Shown one piece after another: positions 31,786 through 44,600 of a DNA stretch of 64,000 nt. The position numbers and the translations under genes were made by a program. The notes below the pieces were generated by a model. That model was not told the DNA's origin and made no database searches. It saw nothing but the letters and a program-made list of their open reading frames with translations. This DNA comes from Rhynchonema sp. JSB1_4 (lineage: Eukaryota; Nematoda; Chromadorea; Monhysterida; Xyalidae). The stretch spans positions 29,364 through 93,363 of the forward strand of contig JASAMV010000703.1 in the NCBI GenBank assembly GCA_030248065.1. Reading direction: 5' to 3'. Each line of letters opens with the position of its first letter. The first letter of the stretch is position 1.

Positions 31786-33203
31786 AAAGGTGCGCGTATA
31801 CTCATTCCGCGGAACAGAAAGAACAGTGAAGGAACGATTATTTCCGCTGACCCGCGTATACTTCACCCGAGGAACAGCGGAAACAAGTATACGCACGTCA
31901 CACGGAACGATCTGACGCAATTGAGAGGGAGCGAAAAAACGTTCCGCGGAATAGAAAGAACGAAGTCAAAACATTTTGACTTTTTGTGCTGTTCCTCGAG
32001 GTTGTTCAATTGAAATGAGCATCACTGGAGTTCGGAGAGGCCAAACTTTTATTTTTTTGACACCGCGATGCGAAATAAGCGTGGTTTTCGTCGAGAAACA
32101 ACAAAAAGCATCCCAGATCTTTCTCAGGACGACTAACTTGGCGGTCTTCCATGTCTGTGGTAAATGAAACAGTTGTGGGCAAACCTTTGTCGTCTAAATA
32201 ACCTAATTTTGATTTCAAAAAGTGCCCCAGGCATTTCTGACTTACTTACAATTTGCGTTATTTACACAGATTACACAACGAAGCCGTGAACTGGCTGAAT
32301 TGTGGTGCGATCACATCAAAGCGTTTTGAATGCGTCAATTCAAACAGTTCTGTTCTTTTAGTGACATTCTATTCACCATTTTTGAAATCACGGTGTCAGT
32401 TTACATAGAAAAAATAAGGAAAACCAGCAAAAAGCACTCATCATGTGATCAGTCGAGATTTGAACCTTTGCGTGCGCAACGCGTGCGACCACTGGACCAC
32501 GCCTTAGGCCATTAGCCCATCGCGTCGGCTGCGGCGGGCTGCTTAGTGCTTTACATAAACACAAGCAGTCTGGGTGAGTGTTGGTTGTTGCTGTGCTACG
32601 CTGTGGTGTTGTGTGCTTGTGTGTGTGCTGCGTTGACGTCATAACGTGTGTGTGTGATGCCTGATTCAGCAAGGTGACGGCCGATAATCAGCTTCCATTT
32701 CGATTGGTCCACATAAAAATTTTTACTCGATTATCTTGTTCAAATCTGGCTGGAAATTTGTCGGGAAAACAAGGGAATTTTACGCAGAGCAGCTCCCCAA
32801 TTATTGTCGACGCATTCTGATGGTATTTTCTGCTTTATTCTGCGTTGACAAAAGCCGGCCCCCTAAATGTGTGCTGCCGTCGCACAAAAGGAGATCTTGA
32901 ACAGTTTCAATGTTTGTCATGTTCAGCACAATTTTTTTAATTTTTTTGGTTGATATTGCGACACAGAAAATGCTCAGCAAAACACATATCACCAAGCCTA
33001 AAAAATCCGGGGCGGGGGGATGCCCTTTTATTTTCTCTGACATTGATTTCTCGAGGAACAGGCAAGGAACAGCGGAAATGCTGAAGGAACGAAAGAACAG
33101 AAGGAATAGCGAGAATGCGTTTCCGCTGTTCTTTCGTTCCGTCACGGAACTGCATTGCGCAGAACGTTTTGCGTTCCTCGGAACGAGTATACGCGCACCT
33201 TAA
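31786..33203. mobile_element. 1.4-kb element with terminal inverted repeats
   Basis: The left end AAAGGTGCGCGTATACTC is repeated in inverted form at the right end (GAGTATACGCGCACCTT). Sub-terminal GGAACAG / CTGTTCC words are repeated and inverted over about 200 bp on each side. The flanks resemble TTAA targets. No transposase frame is visible. A tRNA-like segment lies inside (32448-32515). Confidence 0.75.
32448..32515 (-). repeat. tRNA-derived (SINE-like) Pol III promoter segment
   Basis: Read on the - strand, the sequence has an A-box-like TGGTCCAGTGG (32489-32499), then a 22-nt gap and a B-box-like GGTTCAAATCT (32456-32466). These spacings and words are those of a tRNA D-arm and T-arm. 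A full cloverleaf with an acceptor stem is not evident, so a SINE head or tRNA relic is more likely than a functional tRNA gene. Confidence 0.5.
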
Positions 33204-34154
33204 GGGACTACCGGGTTTAATATCCGCTAAGTAGCCTATCATTAGAGCATGCGGCGTTTTATGAGAGCCATGATCCAACCACGAATGCTGATTATATCGC
33301 GCTTAAAAACCGCATAGGTATGGCAACCAGACAGTATTATGTCATTGACGAACATATCAAGTATACGCACACACATCAATGGTGAAACAGCTGCCTCATC
33401 GGATATGCTTTATGATACATAAAGTTGCATCCTACGCTCTTTAAGTCAAGTGGATTGTAGTAAAAAGCGAGGTGGTTGGTAGCGCGCGCTGCACACTCAG
33501 ACGTTGAGACAAAGCAAATCGCACCAAACCGCGCCCGCCTCTTCGTGTTGTGTTTTATTCGGGGCTAAGGTGTGTCTTTGTTGCTCCGTCTGCGAGAAAT
33601 ACCCCTACCTGCTGGGTACTAGTGCAGTTGGGGTATGCAAGTGTGACTTTACGGGTTCGCTTTGGTTCCAGAGTACTCATGGGTACACCAAACACTGTGG
33701 TACATCAATATTGACTTCTATGAATGCACCAAGGTGGCATCCCGGACAAATCGCTCAGAAACCACTGGAAATCTTACGGGCCCGAAACGGAACTTTAACT
33801 TGAAAGTACATTGCACGGACTTGTATTAGGACGCAAAATTTCTGAGATACAGCTGCCTGTAATCCCATCCTATCACATCACTTTGATTTATATAATAACG
33901 TTCAGATATGAGGCAGGCAGGTGCGCAATGGATATCAAATGACATTCCAAACAAATGGCAAAGCGTAAAGTGGTCACTTTTCACCCGGTGGTTTGTGTTT
34001 TCGGTGTCAAGATGCAAAAATTTTCGAACATTTTACAACATGTTATCTGAAAAAGTTTAGAAATATAAGCAAAATTGCATAATGATTTCGTTCGCAAGAA
34101 TGCCACACACACACATTAACGTACAGGGCCACACGCCTATACAAAAACATACAA

Positions 34155-34319
34155 AGGGCTCCACCAGATAGGCCCGAAACCCGAAACATAAATTTTTTCT
34201 ATGTCCATGTTTCGGGTTTTGAAAAAAAAAACCGAAACCCGACACACGAAGCATGATAATCATGCTTTAATTATTAAAAAAATTATGTTTCGGGTTTCGG
34301 GTCTATCTGGTGGAGCCCT
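34155..34319. mobile_element. Short palindromic foldback element
   Basis: Starts AGGGCTCCACCAGATAG and ends with the exact inverted copy. The arms also share inverted GTTTCGGG words and flank an AT-rich centre. At 165 bp it is non-coding and would form a long hairpin in single strands. Confidence 0.8.
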
Positions 34320-37300
34320 AAAGAAAACGGAGAAGTTCGATTAAGCCCCCCAACTGGGGGCTTATCTGGCAAGTTTTCCAAGTAAGCCCACTGGGAACTC
34401 ATTCGGGAGAAAAATTTCTTTCTTGTCTCTCAGCAGCGCGACAGAATTGCAGTGTTTGGTGTAGAATATGTGTGTTTTGCACTGCGTTTGTTAAGTAATC
34501 ACAACCACAATGATTTGAGTGTAAGCAGTGTGTATCAATGATAACAATGGTTGTTATGCAAGGAGGACAAAAATCATGCATTTACAGTTCAAAAAGGACT
34601 ATGCACCTCTTCTGCAACTGGATCCAAATTAATCACCCACATGGGTTCTGTTCCAAATGGGTCTTATTTGGAAATTTGCCGAATTTTGGATATAAATTTT
34701 TTGTTTCAGACATTCAAAACAGACAGACGCATGTCCCAACCCAAGTAAGCTCCCAGAGGACTTAATCGAACTTCTCAGGCAGGTAAAATCCACGAAAAGG
34801 CTCTAAACTTATTCTCGTAACAAGGACACTGTTTTATTTCTATCCCAGTTATTTTCTGCTCTGGTTCCAAATAGTAAACTGTGCATAGGCGAATCTAAAA
34901 AAAGTGCCTGTAACCTCATGCGGACGCAAACAGCTATAAAAGAGAAAAACAGGGTACAAGCTGTGAACCGGTTCTGCATATTTTCAGAACAGAAAACATA
35001 GAAAGTTTATGTGTGGCGGGGGCGGTTGTTGTAAAATACACCAATAACGCGCGCGTAATCCTTGTGATCAGAGTACTATAATAAATTTTTAACAACAATA
35101 CAACAAAAATTATTTGATTGTGATTGCGCGTGTTTACATGAGCTCTGACAACAATTCGGCATAGAGTTGACACCATTCAATTTGTGTGATCAACGGAAAA
35201 TCGGTACAAATTTGAATTTTAGGAAAGTGCTCGTGTCGACGATTTGGTTCAATTGAAATAGTTGTACTCCATCATAGACTGCTCGATTTTGGTCACTCAG
35301 GCTATTACATATATCTGGACATTCCGTTTCAAACTAATGCGATCCAAACTCACGTTTCTGTTTCGTCCTTGTGAAATTCGGGTGTAAGTGACTGAAACAA
35401 ATTCTCATGTTTTGCCAAAAGAAAGCGATGTTAAAAAAATCTGTCATTTACAAGCAAAAATTTTAGTCGCGTCTCTGATAAACCAATTTTGTCTCATTTC
35501 TACATAATGTACATAGCTGAGGTGGAAAAATCGAATAGTGGTGCAAACCGATCATAACAGCTTGTTAAGTCCAAAAAAGTGCCAAATCTAGAGCAAAATC
35601 ACAGCCAGAGAGCGGGCAGGCAGGCAGGCAAGTGCACAGTTTCCTACATATCTTTGCCAACCACAACAACACCAAGCTCACAACAAAACCGGAAATTGTA
35701 CCGGTGCGTGTACGCCTCGCTATTGTGCGCCGATTAGCGCATTTGGCACCAAACAGCGAACTGCATTCCGCAACCCTTAGAACCCATAAGTTCAAGCGCG
35801 AGTTTTTTGGGGCCCGAAATTTTGGGTTCAGCCAACTCAAGCCGGCTGAAAGCGCTTTTGACTGACGGTTCCGTTCCTAACCGGGTGTGAAACATCGGAC
35901 CCCGATTATTCGTTTCTGAGCTTCCGTGGCCAAAGAATGTGAGTCATGGTGGGACTCAACCATCGCAAATGTAAAAACCAACGTTTATACCCATGCGTGA
36001 GCGGTTAGGCGCGGTGATAACCATAAATACCGGGGCGATCTAATTTTCTTTTTCAATTACATTTGGGAGAACAGGGAACGAGTGAAAAAATTATTCGAGT
36101 TCCACATCCTGTCTGGTATGGCTTTCATGTGAGACCAGAAAACTTCGCGAGACTACCGTCTGAGCCTGATGCGGGAGCTATACGTTGGCTTCTAAGAGTA
36201 TCGTTTTTTCAGTTCTTTAACTACATATCACTCTTTGGCATATTGTATGTTCGCCTATATCTTATCCTCCCAGATGGCTATATTTCTCATGGCTTCCATC
36301 GTCAAAGTTGCCATCTTGGGACTACCGGACAGCAAAAGAACCTACATAAGCGTAGAATAACTTCAGAGTAGAATTGACTTGACACTTCAGAAACGCAGAA
36401 TGGAGGGAGATTAAACTTTGTGTCTTGAGAAACTTGAATGGAAAAAGTAGAAGTGCACTAACTTCCAAGAGTGTTTCAGACAATGGTACACATTTTGTGA
36501 AAAGTTCAGTCTTTTTACCTCTTACCGAAAGAGACAGGCCTAAGGTATGAGCTATAATAGCGGAGCCTCCTGAACCCGTGTACATATATGACCTATTGGT
36601 TCAGAAAGTCACTTAAACTTCCCTGTGTATCCATGTTTGACCATGCGCACCCGCGCGAAAAACATTGATAAACTGCCACTTTTGACTGGTAGATTTTGTA
36701 ATAATGTCCTGAACCTATCCAAAAACAAATAAATCTTGGCCGTAAAAATGGCGCCAAGTTCTCGCTCCGAAGAACTTCTGCTTGGATTGACAGTTACTAA
36801 ATTTAGACGCGGCGTGGTCATTTGTGCTTGTGCCTCTGCCCGTCACAAAAGTGCCGTAGCGCAAATAACAGCGCCACGACGATATGGACAAATAGCCGGA
36901 TAATACTGAACTACAATACAGCGGATGCAATAAGAAGATTTTCAGTTACATACCTATACATACATATGTACACTGACAATGCTAGTAGCCGGGAAATTGG
37001 CACCACTGTAGTATATAATCTCAATTACATGTGTCACTCTTACGCACAATGCACGGGTACGGTGCGCACAGAAAGTGCAAAGCTCAAATGTGAGTCACAA
37101 ATTTGATTTGTGCAATCACAAAGTTTACTACACCTATAAGATGTGCAGCAAAGTCACTCAAGTTTATGTTCGTCAGCTGCAGAAGGAACGGTATGCGAAA
37201 TATCCCGGTGCGAAATAAACGTTGTGGCAATGCAGTTTTTACAAACCCAATAGCGGTATCAATATGTATGTAATACACCTTGTATGTCTAGTAGTGGCTG

Positions 37301-40300
37301 TGAACACAGACGCCGATGCATATAAAACTATATTGTTTGTTACAAAACTAATTTACCGGCCAATTTACTAACCCGAGCGAGCGTGCTTAAGTCGCACAAA
37401 TTGCGAAAAACAGCGGTAAACAACAACGGTACGAAACCACAAGAAAACAGCATGATGTTGTTGTTTTATTCATTTAGTACTTCCCACGGCAAACAGCGCA
37501 AATGAGCGTATAATCAGTCAACTGAGCATGAAAATTGCGAGTGGAATATTAGTGCCGAACGTTTGAAAACAAGTGAGACATGGAAGAATTTTATAAATTA
37601 TGCTCCCGGAGCTGTGGGATTGGGGGACGGCGTGGCCTGAAGTTTTTACGCGCGGCACCAGCACAATACTTATATTTTTATACTGGAACTGGAACTTTCT
37701 CAGCGTTTGCGGTCAATGAAAACGTTTGAGATTTCGTTAGCCACGATTCGTATGCAATGATCCCGTACCAATAGAATAGTTTTGAGCTAAACTATTGCTT
37801 CACTGTCATCAAAAAGCGTTTAGTCAAGCAAATTGGAATGGTTTCAGTGTATTATGTATTATATCAATTTTTTAACAGTTTAGTTCTCATGCGTTCTTGT
37901 GTCAGCTGAGTGCCCCCGTAGACCAGACTCATAAAAAAGTGACACGCGCTCGAAATTGATTGCCGAAGGGTCGCCACTGGCTGCGCCTACAGTCATGCTT
38001 TGATAAAGTGGATCCCTCACATTGTGAACAATAGTTTGATCGCCAATGCTGCATTTCTACCCTTGTTTTTTTACAACGTCAGCCACTCCCTCCTAATACA
38101 AAAATTATCCGGGTTCTCATCAACTCACTACATGAAGAAAGGACAGTATACCCCAACTTGTGTGACAAAACGGTCCCCAGACATCTTGGAGATGAAAAAA
38201 GATGTGGTGTTGAAAAAAATTGCCCGGTCCTCATGATTCTTGTGATGGATCTGTATGGTGGAAGTGACTAGGGCTCGTGAGACTTCATTTGGTACCGTAT
38301 AGCTGCGACCCTTACCTTGTCCCCTGTATGCCTACCAATACAACAGTGCGCACTCTGACAGCAAGTGAAGCAAATCAGCCAATATCCTGGTCAACAAGTT
38401 CAAGAAATGACTGACGTAAAAAACAAGTGCGCATTATGTATAACTTTGGACATGAATGCATGGTCTCGTGTATCCAAACTGTCACCATTGATGTCACTTA
38501 ACCGGCACGCAAACTTGCTTGACCACGAGTCTCTATGGACGTGGGCACCGCAGCGCATGTGCAGTATGTATAAGTGACGTCGGAAAAAATTCTGCGAAAT
38601 GGATTTCCGGCGCTCTGACAAACAGTGATACTTACATACAGTATTACCCAGCACGTGTATGCGAAATGTTCCCGGTTGCATAGGCAACCGTACACAAGTT
38701 CCTGTGCTAATCGTGCGTGAGCGAGCTCGCGTGTGACGACTGTTTGGCTGTGTTATCATGAACATGGGCATGGAGATCGAAGAGTGGGGGCGAGATGGAA
38801 CACGGTTATACATACCTGTGTCAAACATGTATTGAAAAAATGCATATAGATGTTTACAACTGATGTTTTAACGAGCGCCATTCATGCAGCACAGCAGCGG
38901 CCAAAGTGAACTTGAAATACCGTATTTTTACCCTAGTCGCATTACCATACAATGTGCCAGCGTTATCTGAACAATATGTGCAACGACGCGCCAAAATTAG
39001 AAAAACTTTCTGCAAAGAAGCAAACATTTTTTTCGAGAAAAACGCCTGCAAGGTCTCCAAACGTGAAGGTAGGTACACATGCGTTATACCGCTACCGGTA
39101 CTAATATTCCACCCACGTTGTTATGCATGCATCACTGTAACTAGCGCGGCGGCATTACCATGTGCCAACAATGCACTTGTTACTGAGCCGAGACCATAAG
39201 ATCATTAAATGGGGCTTCGATGTCGTAGGTATTTCATGACAATAAACAATAACCGCATGCATATGTGGTAATAACGAGGATTGAAGTAAACCTACATACT
39301 TTGTACGTATATCCCAGAATTATAAACAAACAATAATAGCAACAGCGAACGAGGGTAACCACCACACAGTTGGTTGTTCCCTCGCGGCGCTGATTGCGAT
39401 TTTTCGCGGAAAGACAAAATTATCTCACTGTACATACGAAAACAAACGGTAGAAAAACGGCAAACGGAAAACGATAATTCAACCACATGTGCAAACTTGA
39501 CGCACCGGGTCCTGACTCGTGCAAAAAACAATTGCCGCTTTAGGCATGTGCATTTTCTAATAATATTTGCTGCGGTACGTATACATACCCAGTACATATG
39601 TACATATTAGATACTTCGTTCATATTTGCCGTGATGGTCTCAAAAAGTAGCTAACGGCAAAAATCAAAATGTCTGCACAAATTTCAAAAAAAAACAGTTG
39701 CGGAGAGTCAGTACGAACAGTTTGAAAATACAAACCTGGAGCAGCAATAATGATTAATTATGTATCTGCACGATGACATTGAGACTTGTCATTTATTCTG
39801 TGTTTTAAACCAGCAAAAACTGGTTTAAAAGCTGAAATATCGTCGGTCGTTTTTACCATGCTGATTCTGATGCGTGAAACCTGTAACAATATCCCTGTGT
39901 CAAAGTTTTTCCACAATATTTATTTTATTTTGCAATACTTCTAGCGCTTGGCAGTCGTCAGCGGACACTCAAAAAACATAAACAATCAATTTTACGATTA
40001 AACGAAAATGCCATAACAAACAACGCAAACACGTAGTACGGTATCATACACATTCGTATTACAGCATACGAAACAAACCACAAATCATGCAAGACTGGCA
40101 AGAGGCAGGAACAAATATTCAATTTTTAGAAATTCATGATGCCGCAGCTTCAAGTTGGAGGAAAATCAAACAATTTTAATTACACGAAACAACATAGAAA
40201 CAATATAATTGAATAATTACAGAAATGCAGAGTGATTAGAATACAACGTATAGCACCGAGCGGGCAACCAAAGCACTTTGTGTGGACGTTAAGAACGGAC

Positions 40301-41101
40301 GAGGGTAAATCAAAAGAGAAACTGCGCGTGCAGTAAATTACAATTTGAGAAATTTTAGATTCAAAAAATAACTTTTTTAAAATTCAACCCACGATTAAAA
40401 GGTCTACGTCTTTACGTTACGTACGATAGAAGAGTATTCAGTAGTGAGTGTGTTTTGTTTTGAGTTTATATGCAGTTAACGCGAGCGAGCGGTAAAAATC
40501 AAAAGAAAATCTGAACACCACCAGCTCGAAACATGTGCGAATAAACGAGACAAACATTTTTGGCAGTCAGCGGTTGAAGTCAGATCTGATCGAAATAAAG
40601 TTTCGCAGCACACACGCACAATCGATGATTGATTTTGTCTCCATGGTGGGAACTGAAGAGACGCTCAGATTTTGATTGGAAATCTGAATGCGTTTTCTCA
40701 AAGTCTGCTTTTATACATACATAGACATGCGTGTGGGCCATGGAAACCAATAATTACAAAAATGCACACTTTTTGGTGAGACAAATGTTGCGAATAATGA
40801 ACCATGTTCTTAATTGAAATTGACTATATATGGTGGCTCTGTGTGGAGATCACAATTTTGTAGTCGCATACCTATGTGTACAACGTCCATCAAATTGATC
40901 GGCAAAATTTAGCCACGTTTGTTGCGCGGTGGTCTCATGCCAGAGTCATCAAGCAACTGTGCTGAAGACCAGGATAAACCTCCTTGATTATCAAACAATT
41001 GTGTTAGAAACCAGCATAAAAGCCTTGTCATCTGGCAAACTTTGTTGATCAAATTGAACAGTCTTGCACACACATGAGCTCTAGCATTGAGTAACACCTT
41101 C

Positions 41102-41647
41102 CTATAGCATCGGGCCGTGTTGTACTTCGGAGTACTGTGACCGGGGTCCGTAGCCCGATGGGTAACCGGCAAAGCCATAATGCTCGCTCTGTGGCGGACC
41201 CGTTAGCACCGCTTGACCTCGCGGAGGGCGGTTGCGTTTGAAGAAATTGCACTGAAATTAGCTTTTTCACGGTTTGGGAAACCTTTGTCAGGAATTAAAC
41301 TCAGTGCTCAGTCCGATTCATTTTGGAATATTTTTTAATTTTTAATATTTAAAACTAGTGTGAGATTTACTAACAAGCCTTGTTTTCACCAGCGTAAAAG
41401 TACCCCGACCGATCAACAGACTTGATATGAGATCGCTACAGAAACACGAAATTGCACAAATCATAAAGACATACATAACTCTAGACAAAACTAGTAAGAG
41501 CTGTAAAAGTTCGACACCGACCTTCCATAGCAGAAGAATGAGCAAAGCGAGCAGTGTGATGCCAATGAGCACGGCCAGCAGTATGAGCCACCAGGGGATG
41601 CCGCGTTGAATAAATGTTGGATCAGTCGGACTCACGCGTGTGGTCAC
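41102..41647 (-). CDS. Transmembrane and cytoplasmic exons of the complete integrin alpha
   Basis: Exon 41522-41647 encodes the juxtamembrane stretch and a helix of about 23 residues (993-1015, WWLILLAVLIG to LLLW) ending in K1016. Exon 41102-41251 adds a 49-residue tail beginning C-N-F-F-K-R-N-R-P-P and ending QHGPML. The conserved GFFKR clasp motif therefore reads NFFKR. The rest of the tail is Gly/Tyr/Pro-rich (HYGFAGYPSGYGP). The donor is GTCGGT and the acceptor AATTTCAG. Confidence 0.92.
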
Positions 41648-44600
41648 CTGAAACAACAATTGTGGCATGATAGGACAAATTTCGAATTTTTTCTTTTTCT
41701 TACGCTGTTTTTTAATTTTATTCCAAAGGTTTAAATTTATTATGAAACAATGCAAACTCACGGCGGTTGTGACGAGCGGCAATTCAAATTTCATCGGTTT
41801 TGCCATCGCTTCAATCTCGGCCACGCCAACACTCGATATTTGACTATCGTAATACGCCTCATCGATCAGCGTGTTGATCCACAATCGTGAATGGACGTAG
41901 ATCTCAATTGCGTCGTATGGACCCATCTGTCCGATGTCGCACGATATTTGTGTGCAGTTCATGCGTGAGCAGTCCTGTGTGATGATGTTTCAATGGGCAT
42001 GATAACAAACAACAATGTTGCTATGTGCTCAAACAGGTGCGTCAAACTTCAAGCTCGGATCGGATCCGCTTTGGTCACGTGACCTTCTTGTATTGAGAAC
42101 AAGAAAATTTGCTATTGCCACTGATTTTGACCAGTGTAAAAGTTGTGTTCACCTCCTAAATCAGCCAATTTATGGCACCAGTGAATCCCTTGATATTGGT
42201 CGCACAATGACTATATAAGAATTCATCAAATCAATCCTGATTTTCACGTACAGTCACTCTTAACCACTGTGCTATTTGTGATTCTCACAAAACATTTTCA
42301 GCTGAAAATAATCTAGCAGATCAACCACGTTGCCGCAGGTCTGAAACATTCTCTTTACTACATGCTTTGTGTGCGATCACGCAACGCAACGGGTGATATT
42401 TTCGAAACGGTGTAAAGGTGAGTTGGGTGTAAAGGTCGGTAAGCTCAATCGAAAGCTCGGTCGGTGTCAGCTCGGCGTAAACATGAAACATTGCCTGTTG
42501 TTAACGTGGAATGTTTCATGTTTACACCGAGCTGACACCGACCGAGCTTACACCGACCTTTACACCCAACTGAGCTTTACACCGTTTCGAAAATGCCTCC
42601 CAACGTCACCACCCCGTCACTTTCCCTCTTTACGATTCAGGAAAAAAAATTTGACCAATTCTTATGAAGTAATTGTGCGACCAATACCTAATACCAATAC
42701 CTAATACTAAAGCACAGGTCACCAAGACAGATCGGATCCAATCTCATCACCTAACGGCCGGAGCGAATAGCTAATATCGAATATACGCACCACATTCACT
42801 CGATTCAACGTCTGGCGTGAATCCATGACGAATTTGAATCCTCCAGTCGACACCTGTTCGATCACCTCCTGCAGCTGCGAACGAACGATCAGATCGTCCT
42901 CGTTCACGTCACGTTTGAAGCGAATCTGTCGCGATGCTGTTGAATCAATCTGGAATTGATTGATTTACTGACTATAACAATTGATGGATTGATTACATCC
43001 AATTATTAAATCGCTGATTAAGCAGGAACCTACCCGTTGGTTGATAGTTTACCAACTTGCTTACTATTGATTGATTGAAGATGATTGAGTGAATTATTGA
43101 CTGACTGATTTTTTGATTGAATTCATACTCACCGTAATGCTAAACGGATTGACATTCTGTGTCTGCGATATCTTGCACTTTACGGGCACGGACGTGGGCT
43201 CAACATCAGGCAGACCCATCAAATACAACAATTGTAGTCCCTCGGGAGTGGTGCTCGGCCAGTAGATATCCAGCTTGACCGACTTTATGATCGTACCCGT
43301 GTTGACCACCTTGATAAATCAGGCGAATATGATGTCAAAATCATAGGTAGGGTATGGTGTCACATTTATCTTTTTGCAGTGAATCTGTCTGCGATGGTGA
43401 ACGTCAGTTTTCTGCGCAATTACCCACATATACATCCGTTTAACTGCAGTATTATCACCTCTCTAGTTAATGTTCTTTGTGATGACAGAAAATGGCGGTT
43501 CCTATGAATAACGCTGCCATAAAGTGTCCTGAAAAAGATGGCAAACCTGATACAAATGTGTCACCCTCGGTCCAATATCGTCCTCCCATTCGAATATCGG
43601 GCCGCGTCTGTCCTTCTGACCGTAACCGACACTTTCCGGACTTGATTTGCTGGAATTTTGATTTAATAATATCAGCCAACTCGATGATCGCAAAACATAT
43701 TTCTCATCCCCATAATTTAATGATTGTCATACTCACCCGAAGAGCTTCACTTGCGCCTGAACCTTCAAGGGAATATGGATCTCGCGCAAATTGTCCGACA
43801 ACGTACGCTCTTCTTCGGGGTTGGCGCTGGATAAAGAGGAGTGTTATTGGCATTTCTATCAGACGGACTTTTTATTTTATGTCATTACGAACTCACAAAG
43901 AAACCTTAAATTTTCGTTTAATAAAATTTAGGCACACAAACCTGGTGACATTCATGACAAACACGACCTCTTTCTGACTGGGATCGAGATTGTCAGTGGC
44001 GAATTCGAACTCCAGCTCAGCTATCTGACCCCGTTTAAGTGGATTGCCGATGTCACAGACAAACGTCGAACCCTCCGACGCTCGGTCCTCCTTCTCAGAA
44101 GTGAACGAACACTCGCCCCCCCCCCGAAGAAGGAAGGGGAAGGAAAGGGAAGGGGAAAAAAAAAAAAGAAAAAAAAAAGAGGGAGGAGAAAAAAAAAAAA
44201 CACAAAAAAAAAAAGAGAAAAAAACGTTTGAAAAAGAGGGGGCGGGGGGGGGGAGGGGGGGGGAGGCCTCACAAACACCCTTTACACCACCCCCCGGGGC
44301 CATTTCGCACCTCAGGTCGCCCCGCGCCCCCCCGCGCCCCCATGTATTTGATGTAAAACGAGTTCCGTGCGGTAAGACGGCCAAATTACAGGGTGTGTTT
44401 TAAGTTTCGGCGGGAAAATATGCGCACCCCGCGCCCCTTTTCTACTGTAGCCTGCCTGGCTGGCGCTGTTCAGTCTGCATATAAGTGAGAGCCCCAATTG
44501 CCCCCCTATTCCCATCACCCCCACCCAGGTAGCACGGATGTGTGCTGCGTGTAGAACTGCTGCGCATCCTACAAGCGCCCGTCTCGGAGCCGGCTAGACC

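Larger units (their letters stand above)
31263..41101. other. Element-rich region between the two integrin genes
   Basis: I looked here on the - strand for FG-GAP propeller or thigh exons of the downstream integrin gene and found none. Expected signs (GAP, GGPGSW, YLGYS, DxDGDGxxD followed by VGAP) are absent. The region contains a 1.4-kb TIR element, a perfect foldback at 34155-34319 and scattered simple sequence. The part just below 41101 should be 3' UTR of the complete integrin gene. Several open frames of 60-115 residues have no recognisable similarity. Confidence 0.5.

Noticed and set aside
38400..38828. - strand frame containing DINGDSLD, like an integrin calcium loop
   Set aside because: The surrounding residues do not fit an FG-GAP repeat: no FG before it at the right spacing and no VGAP after it. 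I treat it as chance, not as the missing propeller.
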